Source: Candidatus Poseidonia sp. (GTDB lineage Archaea > Thermoplasmatota > Poseidoniia > Poseidoniales > Poseidoniaceae). Taken from it: a DNA stretch of 50,927 nucleotides. Each line of letters starts with the position of its first letter. Position 1 is the stretch's first letter. The position numbers were made by a program, and so were the translations under genes. The notes below the pieces were generated by a model. It had not been told where the DNA came from. It worked only from the letters and a program-made list of their open reading frames with translations, and did not search any database. This document shows positions 17,865 to 25,844 of the stretch, piece after piece. The stretch covers positions 1 to 50,927 of the forward strand of contig JAURDW010000006.1 in assembly GCA_030827745.1 (NCBI GenBank), in the 5' to 3' direction.

Positions 17865-18115
17865 ATCCACACAATGGGCAGGCTGCTTTTGAGGGCTCCC
17901 AACTCGGGTCCGCTGTAAAGCGGTTGACCCTCCACCTTGCAGGTGTTCATCACCAACCAAAGGAAACTGTTCCAAACGGTGGCGTCTGCAAACAACTCAA
18001 CCTTGCCTTGAATAGCGGCAAGAAGAAGCAAAGCATGCTCGCTCTCGTCGCTGCACAGGGCTTTGACGAGGTCCTTGGCGCTCAGTTGAAAGCCGGGTGG
18101 ACGCCATGACATCAT
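17861..18115 (-). CDS. Small protein, possibly a shortened PIN-domain (VapC-like) toxin remnant
   Basis: An 84-residue ORF six bases downstream of the ribbon-helix-helix gene and ending in a four-base overlap with the converging surface-protein gene. The segment from DLVKALCSDES through ALLLLAAIQGKVELFA resembles the first half of VapC PIN domains, where a sequence like DASVLVKALL precedes an alanine/leucine helix and a G-x-VEL strand. The usual second acidic residue and the whole C-terminal half with the remaining acidic residues are missing, so it would be catalytically dead if it is a PIN domain. It could equally be an unrelated small partner protein. The resemblance is by eye only. Confidence 0.5.
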   Translation of the reverse strand: MMSWRPPGFQLSAKDLVKALCSDESEHALLLLAAIQGKVELFADATVWNSFLWLVMNTCKVEGQPLYSGPELGALKSSLPIVWI

Positions 18116-18121
18116 GCCGCA

Positions 18122-18364
18122 TCAAACCTGGAATGGTGAGAGGTTCAAGCGCTCGGCGAGGTGTTCAACGTCCACATCGACCGCTAATTTCATGCGCTCG
18201 CGTAGCGTGTCGATTTCTCCTTTCATTTTGAGCATCTTGTGGGTCCGTATCATTTCGGCGAGCAGGTCGTTTACGCTCTTGTGTCCACCCGTGGTTCGCA
18301 AGGTGTTCAGTTGCCGACGAATCTCGTAACTTACGCTCACGGAGGTCATTCCTTCTGCGGTCAT
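18122..18364 (-). CDS. Ribbon-helix-helix-like antitoxin-type protein
   Basis: An 80-residue protein with MTSVSVSYEIRRQLNTLR near the start, a beta-strand-plus-helix pattern typical of ribbon-helix-helix DNA-binding proteins such as VapB-type antitoxins. A charged helix (about 45-70) follows, which in such proteins binds the toxin. ATG at 18364 is used; ATG at 18349 is also possible. The partner gene starts six bases after its stop. The set-up is that of a toxin-antitoxin pair, but the partner appears truncated, so the module may be degenerate or repurposed. Confidence 0.6.
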   Translation of the reverse strand: MTAEGMTSVSVSYEIRRQLNTLRTTGGHKSVNDLLAEMIRTHKMLKMKGEIDTLRERMKLAVDVDVEHLAERLNLSPFQV

Positions 18365-18470
18365 GGTTCTACCCGCTTATCGTTTGACTTGGGCCCATAC
18401 TTAACCCATGCGAACGGAGGGGGCGTGCGAGGGACGGTTTCACGAGGCAGCGGAGAGCACCAAGGGGCCT

Positions 18471-19430
18471 TCAGCGAATGTCCCGCTCCGCCCGTAAACG
18501 GGACGCCTCGGTGACCCCGAATTCCCGACGAACCTCTTGCACACGCTGGTGAACTTCCTTGGCAAGCGTCCAATATTCCAGGCTGCCCGCCCCCGCCCCT
18601 GAGTTGGTGGGTTTGTTGAGAAGAACGGTCGGAGCACCGCTCCATGGCGCCTCGGCGACCTTGGCGAGGCGGCGCACCGTGGTGTTGAACAATTTGTTGG
18701 GCATTTTCTTGTTGACCTGGTCGCAGACGTAGGTGCTCAATTTTGAACGCCCATCCACCATCGTCATGACGATGCCGAAGATTTTCAGGTTCCGGTTGAT
18801 GCGGCGCTGAATCATCTTGATCGAATTCATCAACATGCTGAAGCCTTCCAAAGCGTAGTACTCTGCTTGGACGGGCACCATCACCCAGTTGGCAGCGCAC
18901 ATCGCGTTGATGGAGAGCAAACCCAAGGATGGCGGCGTATCGATGATGATGTAGTCAAACTCGTCAACAATGGGCATCAGTGCTTCTTGGAGGCGGGTTT
19001 CTCGCCCGATTTTGTGACTCAATTCAATCTCAGCGCCAGAGAGATGGATGTCGCTCGGTAAAATCCAAAGGTGACCGGCATCAATGGATTCGGGCACTTT
19101 TTTCCCTCCGTTTCGGTTGCTCCACGCGTCGCGCATGGCCTTTGTGATCTCCTCGGGCGGGATGAGGTACTCCTCCATCAACGGGAGGTCCTCACCCGAA
19201 TCGTTGGTGAGTAAATCGTAGACGGTTTTCTTGATTTTTTTCTTTTCAAGACCGAAGGAGGTGGCGCAATTTCCTTGGGGGTCCAAATCGACGAGCAGAA
19301 CCTTTGCTGGAGGGAGCCCTTGTCGCCGTGAACCTTTTGCCAGGGCTGCTGCCACGTTCACAGCCGTTGTGGTTTTCGCACAACCGCCTTTTTGATTGGC
19401 GACGGCGATGACCATTTTGTAAGGATTCAC
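18471..19430 (-). CDS. ParA/Soj-family partitioning ATPase
   Basis: A 319-residue P-loop ATPase with the deviant Walker A KGGCAKTTTAVN (Lys 14, Lys 19), DLDPQGN (Walker A' region) and Walker B IIIDTPPS. Such proteins position DNA or large complexes by patterning on the nucleoid. Compared with usual Soj proteins (about 250-270 residues) it has a longer segment near 65-120 with KKKIKKTVYDLL and NRNGGKKVPES. GTG at 19430 is preferred over ATG at 19415 because GGGGTGA sits six bases before it. No parB gene or parS-like repeat is seen nearby. It lies 70 bases downstream of moxR on the same strand. Confidence 0.85.
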   Translation of the reverse strand: MNPYKMVIAVANQKGGCAKTTTAVNVAAALAKGSRRQGLPPAKVLLVDLDPQGNCATSFGLEKKKIKKTVYDLLTNDSGEDLPLMEEYLIPPEEITKAMRDAWSNRNGGKKVPESIDAGHLWILPSDIHLSGAEIELSHKIGRETRLQEALMPIVDEFDYIIIDTPPSLGLLSINAMCAANWVMVPVQAEYYALEGFSMLMNSIKMIQRRINRNLKIFGIVMTMVDGRSKLSTYVCDQVNKKMPNKLFNTTVRRLAKVAEAPWSGAPTVLLNKPTNSGAGAGSLEYWTLAKEVHQRVQEVRREFGVTEASRLRAERDIR

Positions 19431-19500
19431 GTGGCTTCACCCCCTGCACACAAGCCACCCACGGCCTCCTCTTTCAATGCGAGCCTTCCGAGCAACGGCA

Positions 19501-20502
19501 TCAAGCGGGTTGAATGACAGGAACGGGAACTTCGGAGAGAATCTTCCGCACGATGTGCATGCCTGTGATGCCACGAATCTTGGCTTCCGGTTTCATGTTG
19601 ATACGGTGCGAGATGATTTGCAGAGCGATGCCCTTGATGTCGTCGGGAATCACGTAATTGCGACCGGCAACGGCGGCAGCGGCTCGACCGGTCTTGAACA
19701 AGGCTTGGCTTGCGCGGGGCGAGGCGCCGTTGATCACACGGTGGTCCTCGCGAGTGCGCTGGACGATTTCGATGATGTACGAGAGGATGGCGGGGTCAAC
19801 ATGCACCGTTTCAAGCGCTTTTTGCATGGCAACGACCTTCTTTGGCGAGGTGACTTGTTCCACGATGTGCTCGTCCTGACCTCGCAGCTTCCGGCGAGCC
19901 AAAATGGCCTTCTCCTCTGCACGGTCGGGATAACCCATGCTCATCTTCATCAGGAAGCGGTCCATTTGGGCCTCGGGGAGAGGGTAAGTTCCTTCCTGCT
20001 CAATGGGGTTTTGCGTCGCCAAAACGACGAAGGGCGCGGGCAGTTTGTGCGTGATCCCTTCGATGGTGACCTGCTTTTCTTCCATGGCCTCAAGCAAGGC
20101 TGCTTGGGTCTTGGGTGGCGCCCGGTTAATTTCGTCTGCGAGAAGGATGTTGGAGAACAACGGGCCTGCTCGAAGCTTGAACTCACCCGATTTCTGGTCG
20201 TACATGTAGGTTCCCATGATGTCAGAGGGCAGAAGGTCAGGCGTGAATTGGACACGCTTAAACTTGCAACCCAAAGCTCGTGCGAAGGTGTTGGCGAGGA
20301 GCGTTTTGGCCAAACCAGGGAAATCCTCGAGCAACATGTTGCCGTTCGAGAGAATACCGACCGTGACTCGGCGAAGGTTCTCGTTTTTACCGATGATGAC
20401 CTTGCTCACCTCGTTCATGAGGCTGTTGGAAATGGCCGAGACGGTCGCAATCAAATCTTGGGTGCGAGCACCCCCTGCTCCTGCTTGCATACTTGCTTCC
20501 AT
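19501..20502 (-). CDS. moxR: MoxR-family AAA+ ATPase
   Basis: A chaperone-like AAA+ ATPase of 333 residues. Walker A lies in LEDFPGLAKTLLA (59-71), Walker B in ILLADEINRAPP (119-130), sensor 1 in LATQNPIEQEGTYPLPEAQ, and an arginine-bearing MDRF follows. The C-terminal lid includes SPRASQAL. MoxR proteins usually act with VWA and DUF58 proteins encoded next to them; none is adjacent here. ATG at 20502 is chosen; a TTG at 20526 would lie at the predicted transcript start. A TATA-like box is 39-48 bases upstream. Confidence 0.9.
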   Translation of the reverse strand: MEASMQAGAGGARTQDLIATVSAISNSLMNEVSKVIIGKNENLRRVTVGILSNGNMLLEDFPGLAKTLLANTFARALGCKFKRVQFTPDLLPSDIMGTYMYDQKSGEFKLRAGPLFSNILLADEINRAPPKTQAALLEAMEEKQVTIEGITHKLPAPFVVLATQNPIEQEGTYPLPEAQMDRFLMKMSMGYPDRAEEKAILARRKLRGQDEHIVEQVTSPKKVVAMQKALETVHVDPAILSYIIEIVQRTREDHRVINGASPRASQALFKTGRAAAAVAGRNYVIPDDIKGIALQIISHRINMKPEAKIRGITGMHIVRKILSEVPVPVIQPA

Positions 20503-20540
20503 AACGAACCCTCGTTCTTGATTCAAGACTTTTTCCTTTC

Positions 20541-20550
20541 TTATATCAAT
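20541..20550 (-). promoter_or_regulatory. TATA-like box of moxR
   Basis: The minus strand reads ATTGATATAA, followed by a purine-rich stretch. Transcription would begin about 20 bases before the moxR ATG, leaving a short leader that contains GAGG. Confidence 0.5.
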
Positions 20551-20603
20551 GTGCGCGCTCCATCCTTCATGAAATGCTCATGGAACGGTCATTCCTTTGG
20601 CGA

Positions 20604-22541
20604 TTAGCGTCCCCAAAAATGGTCTTCTTTGCGGTGAAGTGCAACGATTTCGTCAAGAATTTCTTCCTCAACAGCGGACAATTCCAGTTTCTTCAGCCGC
20701 TTGACATGACGCTCAGGCACGTCAACATAGAACTCGTCCAACTCCTCAATGTGACGGCCGACCGTGGGGCCTTGGACCGCCACCGCCACTTCCTCGCCCT
20801 GCATGGCTTCCTTCACGTCTTCCGAAGCCCTGGTGCGTAGGCTTTTGATTTGGCCCACGGGTGTTCCATCAAGTTTCATCAAGCGCTGACCGACGTGGAC
20901 GCGACCGCCCAAAACGCGCATCCCAACGATGGCGGGACCTTTTGCTCGGAACGTGTGGTCTTTGAGGTAAAGCACCCTTCCGGGGTACACCAAGGATTCC
21001 CGTTGCTCATTCTCTATGGCCGCCTTGGTCTCCTCCTGCCATGTTTCGAAGGCATCCATGATGTGGTAAATGATGGGCCCGGAGATGAATTTCACCTCCG
21101 CATCGTCCTGGTCCAACCGTTCAGCGACATCGGTGGTGTTGGCTTTGGTGGAAAAGCCAAGGATGACTTTCTGCAACGGGTCCGTTGCCGTGCTGGCCAT
21201 CAAGATGTCTTTTTTGTTCACCGGACCCACGGTGGCTTGGCGGACGGGGATGTTGCGTTGATGCAGTTCAAAGGCGAGCGCCTCGAGGCCACCCACCGTG
21301 TCGGCCTTGATGACCACGCCGTTGCGATCTTCCTCCGCACCGCGGCATGCGCCTTTGGCGGTGTGTTCGAGGAAGGTTGAGCGGGCAAAGATTTCGTTGC
21401 AGGAGGAACACATCACGGGCATGCTGTTGAAGATGGTGCGCCATTCTTCACGAATGGCCTCCTCGGCCACAGCGACTTCATCGGGTGTGTTGGCCAGATG
21501 CAACGTTGTTCCTGCGATGGTCTGTTCGAGGTTGGGGGCAACGACCTTCACGCCGCAGGCGGCCTCGACTCGAGAAAAGTTGACCCAACGCTTGCCAGCA
21601 TCTCGCATCTCAGCCATCCCTTGCGGCCGCTTCAGCCCCTTGATGTGGGTTGTAAACGGCCCGTCCTGACCTGCGAGCATGACCGTGTCACCAACGTTGA
21701 GTTCGCCACGATAGAGGATCACGTCAACGGTCTTTCCCATGCCCACCTCGTCGCGCATCTCCAGCACCGTCCCTTGGGCCGAGCCGAGCGTGTCGGTCAA
21801 GCGGTCTTCGAGAAATCGCTCTGCGAGGCCGACGGTCACGGCAAGGAGGTCCTGCAAGCCCTCACCTTCCTTGGCCGACATGGGAACCAAAGCCACGTTT
21901 TGACGGAAATCGCGGATCTGGTCGTAGCGCTCAAGGTTGAAACCGTGTTCAGAGAACTGACCGACGATTTTCCAGTATCGGTCTTCAAACAATGCACGGA
22001 CATCCTCTCGTTGCTCGGCAAAGGATTCGATAAATGAACGTCCTTGGTCGCACCGCCAACCGTGAAGCCGGTCAACCTTGTTTCCAGCGATGACAAAGGG
22101 CGTTCGTGTTTCTTTGAGAATGTTGAGCGATTCAACCGTTTGGGGTTGAAGGCCTTCCATGATGTCGATGACGAGAACGGCGATGTCAGCGACCGAACCG
22201 CCTCGGTTGCGCAACGATGCAAAGGAATGGTGACCCGGCGTATCGATGAAAAGCAAGCCCGGTGATTTGAATTGTTTTCCACCCAGCATGGCCGCACAGG
22301 TTTCGTTCAAAACATCCGCTGGGACTTCGGTTGCACCGATGTGCTGCGTGATGCCACCGGCTTCCCGGTCCATGACACTGGCTTGGCGTTGGCTGCCGAT
22401 TGAGCGTACCATGTCGAGCAAACTGGTTTTCCCGTGGTCCACGTGACCGAGCACCGAAACAATCGGTTGGCGGTTATGACCACGCACCGTGGCTTCCACG
22501 ACGACCTCTTCATGGTCTGCTGAGGATAGGTCTTCGGTCAT
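20604..22541 (-). CDS. infB: Translation initiation factor aIF5B with a zinc-finger-like insertion
   Basis: GTPase that promotes ribosomal subunit joining. The 645 residues show G1 GHVDHGKT (32-39), G3 DTPGHHSF (100-107), G4 NKVD (154-157), G5 SAK (222-224), then domain 2, domain 3 starting at VVIKADTVGGLEAL, and domain 4. Between domains 2 and 3 lies an unusual segment with C378-x2-C381-x11-H393-x5-C399, not a part of aIF5B as I know it. No intein is seen in the GTPase domain. The start at 22541 has GAGGTGA six bases upstream. Last gene of the L7Ae-S28e-L24e-NDK-aIF5B operon. Confidence 0.95.
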   Translation of the reverse strand: MTEDLSSADHEEVVVEATVRGHNRQPIVSVLGHVDHGKTSLLDMVRSIGSQRQASVMDREAGGITQHIGATEVPADVLNETCAAMLGGKQFKSPGLLFIDTPGHHSFASLRNRGGSVADIAVLVIDIMEGLQPQTVESLNILKETRTPFVIAGNKVDRLHGWRCDQGRSFIESFAEQREDVRALFEDRYWKIVGQFSEHGFNLERYDQIRDFRQNVALVPMSAKEGEGLQDLLAVTVGLAERFLEDRLTDTLGSAQGTVLEMRDEVGMGKTVDVILYRGELNVGDTVMLAGQDGPFTTHIKGLKRPQGMAEMRDAGKRWVNFSRVEAACGVKVVAPNLEQTIAGTTLHLANTPDEVAVAEEAIREEWRTIFNSMPVMCSSCNEIFARSTFLEHTAKGACRGAEEDRNGVVIKADTVGGLEALAFELHQRNIPVRQATVGPVNKKDILMASTATDPLQKVILGFSTKANTTDVAERLDQDDAEVKFISGPIIYHIMDAFETWQEETKAAIENEQRESLVYPGRVLYLKDHTFRAKGPAIVGMRVLGGRVHVGQRLMKLDGTPVGQIKSLRTRASEDVKEAMQGEEVAVAVQGPTVGRHIEELDEFYVDVPERHVKRLKKLELSAVEEEILDEIVALHRKEDHFWGR

Positions 22542-22574
22542 GGTTTCACCTCGAACGGAGAGGTGGGGGGAAGT

Positions 22575-23033
22575 TCACTCGTACACCCAAGTGCCCATGG
22601 TGTTCTCCCATGACATCAAGCCTTCGGGGAACCACAAACCAAGCTCAAAGGCAGCGGTTTCAGGCGCATCGGAGCCGTGAATCATGTTGAAGCCCATGTC
22701 CATGCCGAAATCGCCTCGAATGGTACCGGGTTCGGCTTGGCGGCCGTTCGTGGCGCCAATGAGTTTGCGAGCGACGGAAATGGCGTCAACGCCTTCCCAA
22801 GCCATGCAAACAACGGGTCCAGAGGTGACGAATTTAATCAGCCCTGGAAAAAAAGGACGTTCCTTGTGAACATCGTAATGGGACCGAGCGATTTCTTCGC
22901 TGGGGACCATGGATTTCAGTCCAACCAACTTCAAGCCTTTTCGCTCAAAGCGGCCGAGAATTTCGCTTACCAGCCCTCGCTGGACGCCGTCGGGCTTGAT
23001 CATCACATACGTTGTTTCCACGGTGTTCACCAT
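22575..23033 (-). CDS. ndk: Nucleoside diphosphate kinase
   Basis: Equilibrates nucleoside di- and triphosphates through a phosphohistidine. The 152-residue protein has [13 protein letters not shown] at the N-terminus, the active-site [12 protein letters not shown] with His 119 as the phosphorylated residue, and [10 protein letters not shown] near the end. The length is that of the family. Its place between ribosomal protein L24e and aIF5B is the classical archaeal arrangement. It starts at ATG 23033 with GGAAGGG directly before it; the next codon is GTG and could also serve. Confidence 0.97.
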   Translation of the reverse strand: MVNTVETTYVMIKPDGVQRGLVSEILGRFERKGLKLVGLKSMVPSEEIARSHYDVHKERPFFPGLIKFVTSGPVVCMAWEGVDAISVARKLIGATNGRQAEPGTIRGDFGMDMGFNMIHGSDAPETAAFELGLWFPEGLMSWENTMGTWVYE

Positions 23034-23085
23034 CCCTTCCGAAAAGTGACCCGTTTAAGGGACTTGCTATGGGTTCGCACCCGCT

Positions 23086-23277
23086 TCACTGAATGCCGCC
23101 CTTCACGTAGTGACGGGTCCACTTGACCTTGCGGGCATTGCGCTTCAGCTGGAGTTGGTTTTTGCGGGCCTTGCTGTTCTTGAACCACAGCACGCTACCG
23201 TCCTTCCGGACAAACATCATGCCGGTGCCGGGTTCAATTTCTTCGCCCGTAAAGTTGCAAATTCTTCGTTCTGGCAT
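23086..23277 (-). CDS. rpl24e: Ribosomal protein L24e (eL24), zinc cysteines mostly lost
   Basis: Large-subunit protein of 63 residues with the family signature GEEIEPGTGMMFVRKDGS and the tail RKVKWTRHYVKGG. Most archaeal L24e proteins have four zinc-binding cysteines (CxxC and CxxxC); here only Cys 7 remains, and the second motif reads FKNSKA. In this it resembles eukaryotic eL24 more than haloarchaeal L24e. GGTGATG lies just upstream of the ATG and overlaps the end of the S28e gene, so the two are tightly coupled. Confidence 0.95.
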   Translation of the reverse strand: MPERRICNFTGEEIEPGTGMMFVRKDGSVLWFKNSKARKNQLQLKRNARKVKWTRHYVKGGIQ

Positions 23278-23283
23278 ACTTCA

Positions 23284-23508
23284 TCACCGTGCGTTGAGTT
23301 TGCGGGCTTCGCGACCCGTGTCCTTGAGCATCAAAATGTCTCCAACACGAACGGGGCCAACCACGTTTCGGCTGATGATACGACCGACGTCCCGGGGGTT
23401 TGGGGCGTCGTTCACGCGGACCTTGACCTGCGTCGCCTCGCCCGTCATTCCGGTTCGGCCGACGATTTCAACCACTTCTGCTGGCCATCCACCAAGTTCT
23501 TCGCTCAT
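23284..23508 (-). CDS. rps28e: Ribosomal protein S28e (eS28)
   Basis: Small-subunit protein of 74 residues from ATG 23508. It has [20 protein letters not shown] and the diagnostic ending [17 protein letters not shown], nearly identical in pattern to archaeal and eukaryotic S28e. GAGGTGAG lies six bases before the chosen ATG, so an in-frame codon three residues upstream is not used. It lies 17 bases after L7Ae and 6 before L24e. Confidence 0.96.
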   Translation of the reverse strand: MSEELGGWPAEVVEIVGRTGMTGEATQVKVRVNDAPNPRDVGRIISRNVVGPVRVGDILMLKDTGREARKLNAR

Positions 23509-23525
23509 GGTTCTCACCTCAGGGT

Positions 23526-23897
23526 TCAGTTCTTGAGGCCTTTGATGGCCTCAACAACGTCATGGAATTTCTCTTGGGCGCCCTTGGTGATTTCCATCAC
23601 GGCAATCGAAGCAGCCGAGGTACCCTTGGGCAAACCGGCGCCTTGGGCAAGGAATTCTTGGCTGGGCACGTAGCCGAACGGGATGTCTTTTTCCTGGCAG
23701 ATCAACGGGATGTGAGCGAGGAGTTCAGGGGGGTTCACGTCTTCAGCGAGAATGATGAATTGGGCCGTTCCGCGCTCGGCAGCCTTGGTCACTTCGTTGC
23801 TGCCTTTCTTCACCCGACCGTTCTTGTTCAGGTCAAGCATGGCATAAATCTCGTTCACAACGTCTTCTGGGGTTTCAAATTGCACGTGTACACTCAT
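23526..23897 (-). CDS. rpl7ae: Ribosomal protein L7Ae (eL8), kink-turn RNA-binding
   Basis: Kink-turn-binding protein of the large subunit; in archaea it also serves box C/D and H/ACA RNPs and RNase P. The 123 residues include [40 protein letters not shown] and [12 protein letters not shown], the RNA-binding core of the family. ATG at 23897 has AGGAGAG at suitable spacing; the frame extends upstream only as leader. It is the first gene of the translation operon, and a TATA-like box is found about 55 bases upstream. Confidence 0.96.
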   Translation of the reverse strand: MSVHVQFETPEDVVNEIYAMLDLNKNGRVKKGSNEVTKAAERGTAQFIILAEDVNPPELLAHIPLICQEKDIPFGYVPSQEFLAQGAGLPKGTSAASIAVMEITKGAQEKFHDVVEAIKGLKN

Positions 23898-23948
23898 TGG
23901 AATCTCTCCTTCCTCATGATAGGGGCAGGCCTCCGCAGGACCACGCGG

Positions 23949-23955
23949 ATATAAA
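23949..23955 (-). promoter_or_regulatory. TATA-like box of the L7Ae-S28e-L24e-NDK-aIF5B operon
   Basis: TTTATAT on the minus strand, flanked by GC-rich sequence. With initiation about 25-28 bases downstream, the mRNA leader would be about 30 bases and contain the AGGAGAG ribosome-binding site. Confidence 0.5.
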
Positions 23956-24031
23956 CGCAACGGAAGGGATTCAGCACCCTTTTGAGCAGGCGGAACCAAG
24001 AAAACCGTCCGCAGTCCTCGTTTGGTCGGTC

Positions 24032-24973
24032 TTAGACGTCCAGTTGCGCCAACACATCACGAACACCTCGGGCCAACGCCGGACCGCCTGAAATCACGTC
24101 GCGTGCGTTGGCGAGCGAACCCGTGGCATGGACGCCGTCAACATAGCGCAAAAGACGAGCGATGGCTCCGCCTGTGAACAGTCCGTGGCAGCAAGCTGCG
24201 TGGACCTGCACTGCTCCCTGGCTTCGAAGCGCTTCGGCGGCTCTGCATATCGTTCCGCCCGTGGCGATCATGTCATCCACGATAGCAACCGATTTCCCTG
24301 CAACGTCCAAGTCTTTAGCCTTGTGAACGATGGTGTGTGCGTCAATGCGCGTTTTTTCCAAATATGAGAACTCGCAGCCAATTTGTTGAGCCACGCTGGA
24401 AGCCCGGTCAATGGCGCCTTTATCGGGAGAGAGGATGAAATCGGGGTCAACGCTCTCTTTGAGGTGCTCAGCCAATTCCGGCATGGCTGAAGTAAACGCT
24501 ACGGGAACGGTCAGGTGCTCGAGCACGGCCGGTGCGTGGAGGTCAAGGACCACCAATCCATCGCAACGGGAGGTCAGCATTTCCGCAATGGCTCGGGCTG
24601 AAACCGACTCACCAGGCTTGAACCTCTTGTCCTGACGGGAATAACCGAAATAAGGAACGGCCAAAATCACACCCTTTCCAACGCCGGGGAGGGTCTGAGG
24701 GCCAATTTCTCTCAAATTTTGCAAATCCCCGTTTCGCAGGTCTTGAACGGCGTCAAGCATCAGGAGGGTCTCGACAATTCCCGAATCGGGAAAGGTGTTG
24801 GAAACCACGACAACGGGTTCGTTCCGTATCGCTTCGAGGGCATCGGTTGGAATGCGAATGTAGCCTTCCGTGTCCGGAAAGCGACGCGTCTCGATTCGGT
24901 GATGAGTCCAGCCTAAGGCCTCTGCAAGCTGTTCGGCCATGGGGCCTGAATTGCTTCCCGATACGACGACCAT
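24032..24973 (-). CDS. prs: Ribose-phosphate pyrophosphokinase (PRPP synthetase)
   Basis: Makes PRPP from ribose 5-phosphate and ATP for nucleotide, His and Trp synthesis. The 313 residues include RRFPDTEGYIRIP, the ATP-site segment PYFGYSRQDKRFKPGES, a phosphate-binding DLHAPAV, and the PRPP loop VDDMIATGGT (232-241). ATG at 24973 (MVVVSGSN) has AAGGGGA upstream; the open frame continues through the tRNA gene to 25120 but that part is not protein. Archaeal PRPP synthetases are somewhat shorter, about 285 residues, than this one. It is transcribed just behind tRNA-Ile and may share its transcript. Confidence 0.95.
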   Translation of the reverse strand: MVVVSGSNSGPMAEQLAEALGWTHHRIETRRFPDTEGYIRIPTDALEAIRNEPVVVVSNTFPDSGIVETLLMLDAVQDLRNGDLQNLREIGPQTLPGVGKGVILAVPYFGYSRQDKRFKPGESVSARAIAEMLTSRCDGLVVLDLHAPAVLEHLTVPVAFTSAMPELAEHLKESVDPDFILSPDKGAIDRASSVAQQIGCEFSYLEKTRIDAHTIVHKAKDLDVAGKSVAIVDDMIATGGTICRAAEALRSQGAVQVHAACCHGLFTGGAIARLLRYVDGVHATGSLANARDVISGGPALARGVRDVLAQLDV

Positions 24974-25041
24974 GCTGTCCCCTTGACCGAGGGTGATGGC
25001 TGGACCTTCATGTTCTTTGCGAGCCGCATACGAACATGAAA

Positions 25042-25118
25042 TGGTGCGCGAGGCAGGACTTGAACCTGCGACCTCCCGGTTATCAGCCGGGTGCTCTAAC
25101 CGACTAAGCCACCCGCGC
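25042..25118 (-). tRNA. tRNA-Ile (GAT anticodon), CCA encoded
   Basis: The minus strand folds as a complete cloverleaf: a 7-bp acceptor stem (GCGCGGG with CTCGCGC, one G-U pair), D-arm GGTTAGAGC region, anticodon stem CCCGG/CCGGG with loop CTGATAA (anticodon GAT), a 5-bp variable region AGGTC, T-arm GCAGG-TTCAAGT-CCTGC, discriminator A and a genomic CCA at 25044-25042. No intron is present. It lies 75 bases after the PRC-barrel gene and 68 before prs. Confidence 0.97.
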
Positions 25119-25144
25119 AAGGGTATTCCGGCCGACCAAACCCC

Positions 25145-25162
25145 CCGTCATAAGCATGACGG
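25145..25162. other. 7-bp hairpin between PRC-barrel gene and tRNA-Ile
   Basis: CCGTCAT and ATGACGG flank a four-base loop (AAGC). On the minus strand it lies 32 bases after the PRC-barrel stop and 27 before the tRNA. It may help end or process that transcript; the AT-rich centre might also serve as a weak tRNA promoter element. Role uncertain. Confidence 0.35.
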
Positions 25163-25193
25163 AGCCGGGTACACGCCTCGGCGAAGCCTTGGT

Positions 25194-25778
25194 TCACTCT
25201 TCTTCGAGGCTGTTGACGGTGATGTACGACGGCAACTGAAGGACTTTCTCGAAGGTTCGAGAAAGCACCACTTCGTCCAGTCGCTCTCGGGTTCGTGCCA
25301 AAGCTCCGATAGGAATTCGAATCTCAGATTCAACGCCGAATTGGGTTTGGATTCGCATCCGTGTGGAAACCACGACCCCCTTGTAGGTTCGCTTCACTCG
25401 GAAAAGACCGGTGATGACACCGATCTCTTCTCCTTGGTTGTCCAGGACGGCTCGGTCCAACATTTCATCGGGAGCGTACAACTTCTCATCAATTCGGACG
25501 GTGTTGCGCCATCGGCGTTGCAATTCTCGCATTGATTTTGACAATTTCACGGTGCCATCGCCCTGGATGCTGTGAACCAATTCTTTTGGCAGTGGAGCCA
25601 ATTCTGCTGGTTTTCGCATGAATTCATCGGCGACGTCGGGCACCACTTGAATCCGCATGGACTTCACGCGGGCTTCGTTAGGGTGATGCCGCTCACCCAC
25701 GATCGTTCCTACTTTTGTTCCGTTGACATACACGTCGCGTTGAAGCAACTCCTGAATGTCGTAATCTGTATTTTTCAT
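25194..25778 (-). CDS. Protein with two PRC-barrel-like domains
   Basis: A 194-residue soluble protein whose two halves look alike. The N-terminal half has VYVNGTKVGTIVGE and the C-terminal half has AVLDNQGEEIGVITGLF followed by VSTRMRIQTQF, both in the strand pattern of PRC-barrels. Haloarchaeal PRC-barrel proteins take part in cell division with SepF, and others associate with RNA metabolism; nothing here decides between them. The ATG at 25778 has GGAGAG upstream. It is preceded by a TATA-like box and by the AT-rich island, and followed by tRNA-Ile. Confidence 0.7.
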   Translation of the reverse strand: MKNTDYDIQELLQRDVYVNGTKVGTIVGERHHPNEARVKSMRIQVVPDVADEFMRKPAELAPLPKELVHSIQGDGTVKLSKSMRELQRRWRNTVRIDEKLYAPDEMLDRAVLDNQGEEIGVITGLFRVKRTYKGVVVSTRMRIQTQFGVESEIRIPIGALARTRERLDEVVLSRTFEKVLQLPSYITVNSLEEE

Positions 25779-25834
25779 TTCCCATCTCTCCTTGCCGTTT
25801 TGATGCGGCTTATCGTTAGGTCTTCCTCGGCACC

Positions 25835-25844
25835 TAATATATTC
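25835..25844 (-). promoter_or_regulatory. TATA-like box of the PRC-barrel gene
   Basis: The minus strand reads AATATATTAG, about 57-66 bases before the ATG at 25778, leaving a leader of roughly 35-40 bases with GGAGAG near the start codon. Confidence 0.4.

Noticed and set aside
20604-22541. Intein in aIF5B
   Set aside because: GTPase motifs are at normal spacing; the extra segment is short and has no splicing motifs.
24974-25120. N-terminal extension of PRPP synthetase
   Set aside because: It translates through the tRNA-Ile gene; ATG 24973 has a good ribosome-binding site.
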